Shown here: in pieces, positions 45,424-55,318 of the stretch
Position numbering within the stretch: position 1 is the stretch's first letter
How the letters are laid out: each line of letters opens with the position of its first letter
Assembly: GCA_032622095.1 (NCBI GenBank)
Contig: CP136065.1
Location: 215,556,151 to 215,620,150, forward strand
Source: Siphonodentalium dalli
Lineage: Eukaryota > Mollusca > Scaphopoda > Gadilida > Siphonodentaliidae
Length of the DNA stretch: 64,000 bases
Reading direction: 5' to 3'
Notes under the pieces: model-generated
Database searches by the model: none
Seen by the model: the letters and a program-made list of their open reading frames with translations, nothing else
What the model was told of the DNA's origin: nothing
Translations under genes and position numbers: made by a program

Positions 45424-45819
45424 CTATTTGATGTAAACAGTATTTATTCCATATAATTCAAAAACAATACATGGCACAAAATATGAAGCATGAATATTGG
45501 TTGTATGGAGGGGATCCGACATCAATCATAAAGTTATGGGGGTCGTTTCCGATTACGTGTGAATTCGCCCACACTGTGAGAATGATGACATAATATTAGG
45601 AAATGGTGTTCATAATAATTTTAGAAGATCGTTGTTTGTATATATGTTACTCAGCTACTCACAGTGTGGCTGGATCGATAGATATATCAAAATGAGATTA
45701 TTTTTTTATATATAGTAATAGAATTTTTTTTATTGAAAATAGATTTAATATAGCGGAACGAAGTATAGATCGGTATAGACAACCGTGTGAGTCTGATATG
45801 CAGTATATGGAGGGGAGGT

Positions 45820-46170
45820 GCACTCTAAAAACTCCAGGTACTCTGGAGTACCAAATTTGGTACTCCGGCTGTCCCACACGGAGTACCAAAATTGTGGTAC
45901 TCCAGAGTACCAAATGAGGTTTTGGTACTCCAGAGTACCAAACCTGAATGGTAATCCGGAGTACCACAACACTTTTGGTACTTCGTATTTGGTACTCTGG
46001 AGTGCCAAATTAGGTACTCCATAGACCCTCATGGAGTACCCAAATTTTGGTACTCCAGAGTACCAAAATATATTTGGTACTCCAGACTGCCAACCTGTTT
46101 TTGGCACTCCAGAATACCAAAATATATTTGGTACTCCAGACTACCAACCTAATGTTGGTACTACACGAGT
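45820..46170. repeat. Array of GGTACTC/GAGTACC palindromic words
   Basis: About 345 bp of TTTGGTACTCCAGAGTACCAAA-type near-palindromes with AT-rich joints, more than ten words in both orientations. The left border, CTCTAAAAACTCC, resembles the inverse of the right border of the 6.87-kb array (TTTTTTGAGAGT). Overlapping frames on both strands are by-products. A diverged relative lies at about 48290-48410. Confidence 0.65.
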
Positions 46171-46928
46171 CGCATCCAATAATCCAGCCTGATATTCTAC
46201 TGACGACAAGATTCACCAGAGTGTGACTGTTGCCACCGGTGGGATCACGAACATGAATACGTAACGTGACTAGAGAGTAGATATAGAGAGTTATTAGAAG
46301 GGCTGGTGCCAAATCATCCCTGGGTTATTTCCTCGGATAGTGGCTAGGAAAACAGAAGTGTACAAGAGGTGATCTAATAGAGCTATGCACTATTAACATC
46401 CAACTGATACAGCATTTTTATTCATGTACAACATTCCACTCAAGGCAGATAACTATCAGCTCTGCATTATACATGTTTTTAGATCTGGACAATTCATACC
46501 CATGTTGCTATCATATGAGAAAAAGAAGAAACTAGTTAAATCATTTATTAAATTCAACAGTTAATGTGATAACATGGAATGTATATATATACACACTGAT
46601 CAAAGAAATTTACATGTACCAACGGAGTCACTACATGGATTTACACATGTAAATCATTACACGGGTTCGTAAAGTCAGAATCGTCAATTTTAAGGTCAAA
46701 TGTAATTTTGTAAACAAAATTTAAATTGTTATTATGGAATGAAATAAGATTTTTTTTCTGCAAACTAATATATATCTATCTATCCATAAGATTTCCACTA
46801 CAGCCCTCGAAATTAACGGCACCTTTGACCTTAAAATGGTCGATTCTGTCTTTACGAATCCATGTATCAACAGTATATCCTTTTAAATGATAACCCTATT
46901 TCATTATCATGTTGTGAAATATAATGAC
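46171..46928. other. Non-coding; inverted word pairs at 46.6-46.85 kb
   Basis: GTCAGAATCGTCAATTTTAAGGTCAAA at about 46674 is nearly the reverse complement of TTTGACCTTAAAATGGTCGATTCTGTC at about 46824. This gives an inverted repeat with a loop of about 125 bp, possibly another small TIR element. No gene seen. Confidence 0.45.
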
Positions 46929-47174
46929 TCAGTTGGTTAGTGCACTAACGCCATCTATTTTCATGACATGCTTTTCCAGAAATATCATTGTATTCTTGAC
47001 CTTCCGTGCATATTGTATCCCAAACACGAAGTAGGTCGACATCAGTAGAGATATTGCCAGCGTCATGTCACAAATCTCCATTTCGTCCATCACAATGGCT
47101 ATCTTGTCACAGGAGAAGAGGTGCCCACAAACACACCCTTTTAGCACCAGTGCCGGTGTTGGTCCAAGTGGAAC
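46929..47174 (-). CDS. Candidate last exon, unrecognised protein
   Basis: A clear acceptor (TGAATATTC/CATTCACAG-type, ending at 47175) is followed in phase 0 by 81 codons to a stop at 46929. The peptide has GCVCGHLFSCDKIAIVMD, then MTLAISLLMSTYFVFGIQYA and NTMIFLEKHVMKID. A hydrophobic segment followed by YFVFxIxYxxKVKNTxxFLEK resembles the C-terminal end of some large uncharacterised invertebrate proteins, including repeat-encoded ones. I cannot name the family. No upstream exon was identified on the minus strand up to 52 kb. Confidence 0.45.
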   Translation of the reverse strand, partial: VPLGPTPALVLKGCVCGHLFSCDKIAIVMDEMEICDMTLAISLLMSTYFVFGIQYARKVKNTMIFLEKHVMKIDGVSALTN

Positions 47175-48289
47175 CTGTGAATGAGATTGAATATGAGTTA
47201 ATAAAATTTGTTTAAATTACCTCTGTTCTGACAATATCTGGTAAAGAAGCACTGTCTGACTACTGACTAAGAATGCAATTGGGTGAAATTTTGTCAAAAA
47301 ACGCTTGACATACAAACAAAATAATTGTTTGAACTCGGACACTAGCAATAAGCCAGTACCCGGTTCGGAACCATATGGTTAATTCTATTCAGCCATATAA
47401 ATGCCACACGTCGTCCCTCACAAAGGAGAGGAGCCATAAACAGATTACGTTATGTAACTGAGTGGTAACCGAAGGAAAAAGATTCCCTTTTACTGGTGCA
47501 GGAATTTGAAATTCCAGAATCGTAACATTGATGAGCGCTGAATTAAAACAAACGCGCCGATTTATACTGACACAACAGTTATATCATAATGAGATCGCAC
47601 CATTGAAGCAAATAGCGAATACATGATTAATTATCGGCTCGGACAGAAGCAGGGGTATCAAATCTCGCAAAATCAAAGCTTCAGACGACATCATGCCGCG
47701 CATGTGCGAATTGCTCATTAACTGAGACCGTATTGGGAGTAGTGACCTGACCACAGGTGGGCAATTCCACGGTTTCGGATATATTCTTCGGACAACATAT
47801 TTGGCTGAATCTTTTACGCTGGGGCGAATATCTGTACCTACTAGTATTTTATTCTAAAATGTTGAGTTATGCTCAATCTTTTAGAAATAATAATATTCAA
47901 TTTTTGTGTATAATACTGTATTTCTATAATGTTTGTGGGTGCCTTCAATGGTCGGTGTCGGACGTACTCATACTCGTACCATTAAAAACTGCCCGAAATT
48001 GGCGAAAAGAAATAATGATATAAGACAAACCTTTAAATGAATCAACTAATTCCTCCAAACCGCAGTCAGTGAGCCAATTACACACATCCGCCAAAGTCCA
48101 TTTGTCCACAAGGACCGCCATTGATGGTATTATTTTTCGTCCGGATGATTTGAAAACAAAGAAAGAAGTGCGAATGGCGCTGCGATCGCAGGAACCGTAA
48201 CTCTAGATAACAGCGCTTTGAAACTTCCAACCTGTAATCGATACGATTGCGAGTCGTATTATGCTAACTGCACAGCTCTGTTGGTATTA
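47175..48289. other. Non-coding, nothing specific seen
   Basis: An open frame of 88 codons at 47757-48023 is hydrophobic and AT-driven, with no domain. Not supported as a gene. Confidence 0.35.
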
Positions 48290-48415
48290 CAGACCTCTGT
48301 GGGATCCTGTGATACCAGCGCAGCGTCAGTTTGGTGCTCTGGACTACCAAAGCCCACCGTAGGCACTCCATAATACCTATACGGCCTCTGATTTTTCTGA
48401 GTGTGGGAAGTGTAA
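48290..48415. repeat. Diverged fragment of a palindromic-word array
   Basis: TTTGGTGCTCTGGACTACCAAAGCC and GTAGGCACTCCATAATACC are diverged versions of the 45.8-kb words. The border CTGATTTTTCTGAGTGTGGG resembles the array ends at 7.5 and 45.8 kb. Confidence 0.4.
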
Positions 48416-48630
48416 ATGATAAGCTATTGCTTTTAATTATTGTGTTCTGACCTAGCATTTTGGCACCCGAGCCGACATTTGGATTTGTATGAACATTTAA
48501 TAACATCAACATTAATATTTCTATTTCTCACGCGATTTTTGACGATATGAGTCGATTTGGTAACTGTTAGATGATAGATAATATGCATGTGTGTGGTTCA
48601 AGAGGAAGCCGTTGGTTTGTGGTCGAGATA

Positions 48631-49800
48631 TTATTTGAATCTTTTTGTTCGAATAATGTATTTCTGAACTTCTCGGAAAATCGTTATGCTATCTTCCTGC
48701 GATAGTTCATTAGAACCATGTATATTGATGGTGATGTTACATATATCAGATACTTCGTTCATAAATAGCAATCGTTGTGCACTGTATAATTGGCATTCAA
48801 TTAGATAATGTGTTGTGTCCTCACAAGGTACACAGGGGTTGGTCGGAAATAAAGTTTAATCTGAGTTGGGCGTGCATAATTTGCAATTCACTCGTGTTAA
48901 GTGATGGTATAACCATTTAGGGGTCATCTTTCGTTTGGGTTCCAGAGAATTTGAGAAAGTCGCCAAGGAGTCCATGATTACCTTGTTTGTGTCTAGGTTG
49001 TTCCAAAAAATTGTTGTTGATGGGAGAAACGACTTTTTGTAATAATCATAGTCAAAACTAGGGACCATAAGCTTGCTGGATTGTCTAGTTTCATGTAGTG
49101 ATATCTGCCCGTGAGTAGGGGGAACTAGGTTCCTGAGTTAGACAGGTGATCGACCTTTTACCATTTTATAAAATAATTTTAGTTTATGTTTTTTCCGCCG
49201 TGATTTAAGGGTTTCCCCAACTAATTCCTCTAAGTAAGATACATTACTGACAGACCTGGTCACGCCTGTCACAATACGATCTGCCTCGTATTGTATATCT
49301 TCGATGTTGTCAGATTATTCCAAACAACACAAGAATATTCAAGGATTGACCTTCGCATTGTAAAATAAAAAATTTCGAGAGTTGCTCTGACGAGATAGAA
49401 TCGATATTTTCTCAAGAGCCAAATGCGTTTCCATGCGGTTTTCATCACTTGATCGATATGGGGTCCCCAGCTTCCTGTTTTACTCAAAATAACTCCAAGA
49501 TGTTTATGGGTATTTACTTCAACAGGCTGTTGGTTCATGACCAACGTTGGGTGAACAAGCTTCATACGTTTCCGAGTGCATGTCAATGCTTCTATTTTAG
49601 AGCATTAAAGTTGACAAACCATTTGGAGGACCATGATTCTATTCTATTGATATCATGCTGTACAATAGTCGATCCCATGCGTGGGTCGTCGACGACAAGG
49701 ACGAGTGAAGTGTCGTCGGCTTGTTCTACTTGTCCATACAAACGTTTGTTCAATCCGCGATGGTATGCGCCGACATGTGGGTCCATATATAAGCGGAAAT
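48631..49800 (-). pseudogene. 5'-truncated LINE ORF2 (reverse transcriptase C-terminal half)
   Basis: Reading down the minus strand: QADDTSLVLVVDD (motif C), INRIESWSSKWFVNFNALK, then HKHLGVILSKTGSWGPHID, then SILEYSCVVWNN. After a frameshift near 49310 come YEADRIVTGVTRSVS and KLKLFYKMVKGRSPV. A stop near 49145 is followed by PTTIFWNNL.. and a Cys knuckle (VNCKLC). A further shift near 48845 leads into CVPCEDTTHYLIECQLYS and a tail ending at 48631. The order and signatures fit a CR1/L2-like LINE. Two or three frameshifts and one stop make it dead, but only lightly decayed. Confidence 0.75.
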
Positions 49801-50449
49801 AGACTATTCAATAGCACTACCAGAAAAAGCACAATGCATTAAGAACAAGAAAACCATAGCTAGAAATGGTAACGCCATCAAGATCGTATTATTATGCATA
49901 CATATAAAATATCATATAAAATATAGTGGGTGTCATGAATGCACCACCTCAGAATTCCTTGAAAACCACTAATTCTTCAAATTATGATAACTGTACTACA
50001 ACATGTACGCTCACATGTAACCGACATTCGTTAACTGACCTTATGTAATTGAAATTGATATAAATTTAATGCCACCATTGTATCAATACACCTCTATATA
50101 CTTGTACACATATCTCTGCTTCAATGAGGCAATACACATCTCTCTCTAAATGCGGACCAAAAATCTACTAATCGGATTAAATACACACTCGATACTTCGC
50201 AATACGACCTTTAGTCTAAAATCCAACTGAGACATACTTCATCAGTAATGTTAGCTGTTATATTATGCATTGTGTTCCCGCAATAAATTCTTCCGAGAGG
50301 CCCAGCCATTGTTCGCATCTACATATCGAAAGCAATTAACGCGGTCATAAAAGTAACATACTGCAACAATGAGACATCCGCGAAGATACATCCGCGAATG
50401 CAAACATCCTGCAAAAAGTATAACTGGGACGCAATATAGCTAGTTCATG
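49801..50449. other. Non-coding, nothing specific seen
   Basis: AT-rich DNA upstream of the MITE; no supported feature. Confidence 0.35.
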
Positions 50450-50453
50450 TTAA

Positions 50454-50893
50454 CCCTTTACCCAACAGAACGGCCCTGTGCCAATGCATTCTCTTATATA
50501 TGCGAGTCGACCATCGGTCGCCTCGCATATATAAGAGAATGCATTGGCTTAACACATATATTAAAAATGATAAAATTGTCAAAGAATGCAGAAAAATATT
50601 ATAAAAATGTAAGAAAAAATTATAAAATTGTTAAAGAAAAAATGGTAAAAAGTGTTAAAAAAAGATTTTGTTTAGGCCAATGCATTCTCTTATATATGCG
50701 AGGCAGCCTATGGTAGACTCGCATATATAAGAGAATGCATTGGCACAGGGCATAACTGTAGCCATCACAATGTGGTCAATGAACCGGTTCCAATGATATC
50801 CATATTTGTATGGTGTTATTGAGACAGACCGAAGATATTTTAGGCTGTTGAAGCTTTATTTGGGCGTTTTTGGCCGTTTTGTTGGGTAAAGGG
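50454..50893. mobile_element. piggyBac-like MITE carrying a double hairpin (copy 2)
   Basis: 440 bp between TTAA copies (50450-50453 and 50894-50897), with ends CCCTTTACCCAACAGAACGG and GTTTTGTTGGGTAAAGGG. Hairpins lie at 50481-50547 and 50677-50743. Similar to copy 1 (34089-34526) over its whole length, with small indels in the spacer. Confidence 0.85.
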
Positions 50894-50897
50894 TTAA

Positions 50898-51398
50898 ATC
50901 ATATTGCCAGATCAGCGCAGCAGTAACCACACATAGGGCGCAATGAATAAAGACTCCACGTCTCCGTGCACGGCTAAGGATGTTTATCGTCATTCCGTTT
51001 TGTTTGTTTTGTTTTTGTTCCTCGTACCATGTTTCTTGTTTGGAAGATAAAACCTAGTCAGATTCAGTCATTCTGTATGGAGTCACTGCCGTCTATAATT
51101 TGGTCGCCGATAAATATATTGTTGATTTTTTACGACATGAACTTGGTAACCCGCACATTTTTAACTTTGAGGGGGTGCATAAGACAACAGTGATTCACCG
51201 TACACATGATGGAACGGTATGGGACCGTCGGATTAGGTCGGTCCGACACCGTCAATGTGTAGCCGTTCCCATTCAGTAAATCGCTCCCCGTGCTGAAATC
51301 CCGATCCCGCGATGCACATAGAGTGTTCCGTCCGAAACCTTGTTTCCACGCGCTCCCTATAACGACGAAGAGTCCATGTGTGACCCGCCATATCAAAT
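50898..51398. other. Non-coding, nothing specific seen
   Basis: An open minus-strand frame of 110 codons overlaps 51130-51462 but runs into the hairpin and has no domain. Not supported. Confidence 0.3.
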
Positions 51399-51752
51399 CC
51401 AATGCATTCTCTTCTATATGCGAGTCGACCATTTGTCGCCTCGCATATATAAGAGAATGCATTGGCCTAACAATTTTTTACAATTTTAATAATTTTTTCT
51501 TGTATTCTTTAACAATTTTATCATTTCACCCATACAGAGCCCCAGACAAACATGAGCAGACGACACTCTTCTATATGCTTCTATATATGTGTGGGGCTCC
51601 CTGCAGGGTAATGGATGTCTTTTATTTTATGTCCTAAAAATTGTAAGAAACATTTATTTAACAAAAATGAAAAAAAATTGTTAGGCCAATGCATTCTCTT
51701 ATATATGCGAGGCGACCTATGGTCGACTCGCATATATAAGATAATGCATTGG
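51399..51752. mobile_element. Double-hairpin module with disrupted spacer
   Basis: Hairpins at 51399-51465 and 51686-51752 flank a longer spacer. The AT-rich part seen in other copies is broken by about 100 bp (about 51525-51625) of unrelated sequence, including an inverted pair GAGCCCCAG..GTGGGGCTCC. This suggests a nested insertion. The module lacks the CCC/GGG TTAA ends of copies 1 and 2. Confidence 0.65.
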
Positions 51753-51789
51753 CACAGGGTAAAAAAATATCCTAACCACAATATCGCGC

Positions 51790-51920
51790 TCTCTATCCCC
51801 CGTCCCGAACATCGCGCCTCCCCATCCCGACCCTCGCGCTCCCCGTTCTGAACATCGCGCCTCCCCACCCCGACCCTCGCGCTCCCCGTTCTGAACATCG
51901 CATTGCCCGTCCATAACCTC
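51790..51920 (+). repeat. GC-rich minisatellite, about 54-bp unit
   Basis: ATCGCGCCTCCCCA(T/C)CCCGACCC, then TCGCGCTCCCCGTTCTGAAC, repeated about two and a half times. Strikingly GC-rich against AT-rich neighbours. Gly/Arg-rich frames across it are artefacts. Confidence 0.7.
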
Positions 51921-52098
51921 GCGTAATTTTTAGTTGAACGATTCGAGTTTGTGGCCTACACGCAAGAAGATTTCGAGCTAAGTGCTTTATTGCAGAAGTA
52001 AGGTAACATGATGAGAGAGAAAATCTTTCGAAATTCAATGAGTGGCAATGCCGGTTACAGAAGAATTGTTTTTTTGTTTTTGCATGTGTTGTGATGGC

Positions 52099-52313
52099 TC
52101 ACGGCTTGTCAATCTGACATATGAACGCATTCCTCCTTCCGGCTCCAAGATCTATAATCCGATACCCTTCGCTTGGATTCAGGACCATCCAGTATTCGGC
52201 TGTTCCATTGCCAGGGTCGAACGGACCCCACTCCACCCACGTGACGATTCTGTCCAAGTAATCGTACAGTACTTTGTTATTTGCTTTTTCGTACCCACCG
52301 AACCAGATTCGAC
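52099..52313 (-). CDS. C-type lectin-like domain, last exon
   Basis: A strong acceptor (TTGTTTTTTTCAG) precedes 52313. The exon starts in phase 1 and ends with TGA at 52099-52101, giving 71 residues. It holds the second half of a C-type lectin-like fold: WFGGYEK (the WIGG-like strand), ITWVEWGPFDPGNG with W..W and P, and FICQI at the end. Two Cys that usually form the inner disulfide are missing (AEYWMVL in place of a Cys; DLGAGRR in place of D..C). The EPN/QPD and WND calcium motifs are not kept. The domain therefore probably does not bind sugar by the calcium mode. It joins in phase with the micro-exon at 54243-54277. Confidence 0.7.
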
Positions 52314-54242
52314 CTGAAAAAAACAATTACCCTTCGTATATATGTATATACCCTGCTCGATGGAGGCACCGACTCAGTATGAGTTTTCAGTGCTTCAAAT
52401 GTGCTTGCTTCAGTAAGCGTGAACAAATTCTCATTTCTTATCGGAATATTTATTGGAACAAATCCTCATCGGACACTTGGTCCCAAATGCATGTAAATCA
52501 ACACTGTATCACAAATTTTACAAATCACTTTCAAATGATTTGACAATCTGATCGCAGGATCGGTCTGGATTTTAAATTCAGTCTCGTAGATCAGATACAA
52601 AACTCTCCATCAGGATGTACTTTAAAGATTCAGTAAAAGGTAACAATTTTCGTGTTAGCAGCAGGGAAACGTTGGTATTCGCAGACACTGAGAGATGGAT
52701 TATCTCTTCCTAAATACGTTTTATATAGTTTCCGGGATATAACAAAATAAATATGAGTCGAAGACAGCTGTCCGGATACGCTTCGAGTTTATATCGATAT
52801 TTTATAATAGAATGCAATAATCCATTGGGACATTTTTTTCATTAATATTTTAGAACATATATACCGTGAAGAAACGTTCATATGAGGGGTGGGGGTCGAG
52901 AGGACACAATAGTAATGTTTTCCACAATTACAAAACACAAATTCCTCCATTGTGTTTCGGCTTAATCCTCAGATATAATGTAATTCTAACATCAACACGG
53001 CCTTTAGACATTCAGTATATATTGTTCCTTGTTAGAATTACTAAATACCCGGTATATGTCAGTCTAGGTCAATCCGAACATAACATGCATGGACACATTC
53101 CATTAGCAATCACTGTCATGTCAAACTAAGCTGATCATAAACATCAACAATTCAACATGTTAAGTAGTTGATAGGAAACAGACAGTAATTGGTGAAAAAT
53201 TTAAAATTATTCCGAAAAGTTTTTATTTCGTGTCAAAAAATGGTCCGAAAAAAACTTGCTAAAACGGAAACAAATAAAGGTCGATAGGTAGGTTGGTCTC
53301 AAAAATATCCAAGGTAACAAAATATCATCATACGTGTTTTTCCAACACCCCCTATCATATCAGGAAAACTGTTCAGAAAGCATCTAAAATGTATCAGGAA
53401 AACAAACAGTTAACGCTCGTTCTATATAGTGTGCAATGTGGGAGAAATGAGAAACCTCTACTTTTTCTCTCTAAATTTATCATGTCCATCTCAAAGAGTT
53501 ACATATGTGCTATAAATGTGTTGGCCCCAGCATGTAACAATACTTAACGTTCTCCCTTCTTGACACTGTCTTATTAAACAAAATAATCAATTTCTAGCGT
53601 ACTTTTGTCTTCATTGGTTCGTTCTCTGACGTATAAGTTTTTTTTTATAACATTATTTGTATAACTCTGACCACCGGAATGTGAAAAAGGCATCAATTCC
53701 TCGCCGACAATTTGTGTTCAATACAAATAGACGTTGACCCTTGCATTGTCGTTGCCCAGTTGTTAGATTTCGCGCTGGCCGATGGTCTATCGTCTCCGCA
53801 AAAGTGAATTGGTCGGACTAAGCGGTGTGTGCTTTTCTAGAGCAGCACGCTGTTTCAAATCTCAGTAAACTATTAAGCCACCATTCTACATTATGGAGTC
53901 TGGCCATCAAATGAGGCCAGAACGCATTAACATAATCTATCCATATATGTGTTCGGACACATGAAGAGCACATCGCACATATAATATATCTTTTTACGGA
54001 ATTGACCATTTCCAAATCAATCGGGAGTTATGACCGATTGAATCCCCCAAAACTGTAAGCATTAATGCTGCACCAGCGCAGCTCCCTCCATGAAATGGTT
54101 AAACTGATTCGTGTCGCAGAAAATTTGTTTAGTTGCTCACTGAAAACATAATCTCTAAGAAAGCAAACGTTTAGTTGCTTACTTATATGCCGCGGGGTGG
54201 GTAAATTATACGTGCATCGACTTGGTTTTATCGAGAAGTAAC
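52314..54242 (-). other. Intron of the lectin-like gene
   Basis: About 1.93 kb between a GTTACT donor and a TTTTTTTCAG acceptor. It contains the dispersed fragment at 52698-52784. Open frames inside (for example 53293-53547) have no coding support. Confidence 0.5.
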
Positions 54243-54277
54243 CCTCTATATGTGCGGTCTTTCCTCCGCTGATAAAA
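54243..54277 (-). CDS. C-type lectin-like domain, 35-nt micro-exon
   Basis: The acceptor GTTGTCAG is followed by 35 nt (TTTTATCAGCGGAGGAAAGA...GAGG) and a GTTACT donor. It is read in phase 2 in and phase 1 out, giving FISGGKTAHIE. These phases match both neighbours exactly. A similar sequence after a TTTTCAG acceptor occurs at about 11568-11602 downstream of the PAN exon, supporting the boundaries. An alternative is that the exon starts further upstream and the flanking similarity is intron conservation. Confidence 0.5.
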
Positions 54278-54339
54278 CTGACAACGTCGTGATATGGCCT
54301 TGAGTCGGAACAATCGAAAACCTCAATAAACATGTTTAC

Positions 54340-54553
54340 GTACGCGTTCCAGTCCTTGTAGCTATGATGCTATCTATCATTCTGGTGTGGACGTCTTTGC
54401 TCGGAATCTCAACAAAATGGCCACCGTCATCGAAGCACACTTGCTGAGCATCATCTCGATACATGGCTGTCTCGTTCAACTTCATGCACATCTCGTCACC
54501 AATATCGCTGTATTCGTATTTTGTGTATCCCAGATTAGAAGGACACCACTCCG
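54340..54553 (-). CDS. C-type lectin-like domain, first-half exon
   Basis: The acceptor CTTGTTTACAG precedes 54553. The exon starts in phase 1 and ends TAC|GTAAAC in phase 2 after 214 nt. It encodes AEWCPSNLGY..., YRDDAQQVCFDDGGHFVEIP and a following helix (MIDSII). This is the N-terminal half of a C-type lectin-like domain, with the C1 Cys followed by GG. The phase-1 start would accept an upstream exon such as the signal peptide-PAN exon seen at 11688-12009. No such exon was found upstream to 64000, so the 5' end is missing, distant or lost. Confidence 0.7.
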
Positions 54554-54870
54554 CTGTAAACAAGACAGTTGATCATATTGTGATCATATCCAACCAGTAC
54601 AAAACTGTTTGAAGTTTTGACAGGGGACCTAATAAAGTCGTAAAAATATAACGCAGGTAATATATTTCTTAGTTATTACTTGTTCCTTGACAATGCACTT
54701 CACTGTCACAACTGGAAATTGCATGCTTTTCTGCGACTTTTGTGGGCCGATATCGCAATGAACATCGAATTAATTATCAGGATAAATTCCACAATTGTAA
54801 GCGACGCAAAGCAAAATCGCTCCCAAAGTCACTTAAATCGGGAAATTTCTCGTCTGTGAAGTATATTATT
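54554..54870. other. Presumed intron of the lectin-like gene
   Basis: No exon or repeat identified. Confidence 0.3.
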
Positions 54871-55318
54871 AAAGGGACAATTGTGTTGGTTTCTATAGTC
54901 TCTTAATCGTAGAATAAGGTAACCTTATTTCTATTATTTGAAAGTATGTTGAGTACGAATGTTTACGGATGGCAGATTAGCCGGAATGCGAAAATAAAAA
55001 TTGTCGTTGTCGAGTAATTTTTGTATGGAAGTATGAACATAATTTGTACACGACCATGTGTGCCACGCGTTGCCCAATCCACTATCCGTTAACTAATTTT
55101 ATTACGTCTTGCACACGGAAATTCGTAATTTAATTTATGGCTCCAGCCATAAATTAAATTTATATCAACTTATTAACTTTGATTTTAAGATAACCTATTA
55201 ACCTGAACGTTTACCGAATACATCTTCAACTCAAATTACTTATTGTGCTATATATTATCGATATGGCATCGTTGTTATTACCGGTAATTTATTGAAAATG
55301 ACGTACATTACCCCTTTA
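54871..55318 (+). mobile_element. MITE-like element, uninterrupted copy
   Basis: 448 bp with ends AAAGGGACAATTGTG and CATTACCCCTTT, a short imperfect terminal inverted repeat (AAAGGGG-type). Same element as the outer parts of 16514-18714, and its empty-site reference. Confidence 0.55.

Larger units (their letters stand above)
43456..45653. repeat. 2.2-kb tandem duplication, unit B
   Basis: Second unit, about 2198 bp, ending TATATATGTTACTCA, where similarity to unit A stops. It carries the same internal features as unit A. Confidence 0.9.

Noticed and set aside
45745-46312. Long frames with repeated WYSGVPK-like words
   Set aside because: Translation of the GGTACTC/GAGTACC palindrome array.
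46922-46950. tRNA A-box-like word (GACTCAGTTGGTTAGTGCAC), possible SINE or tRNA
   Set aside because: No B-box (GGTTCGANTCC) or acceptor stem follows, and it overlaps the end of a candidate exon.
49449-49802. 117-codon plus-strand frame
   Set aside because: Antisense shadow of the minus-strand LINE reverse transcriptase.
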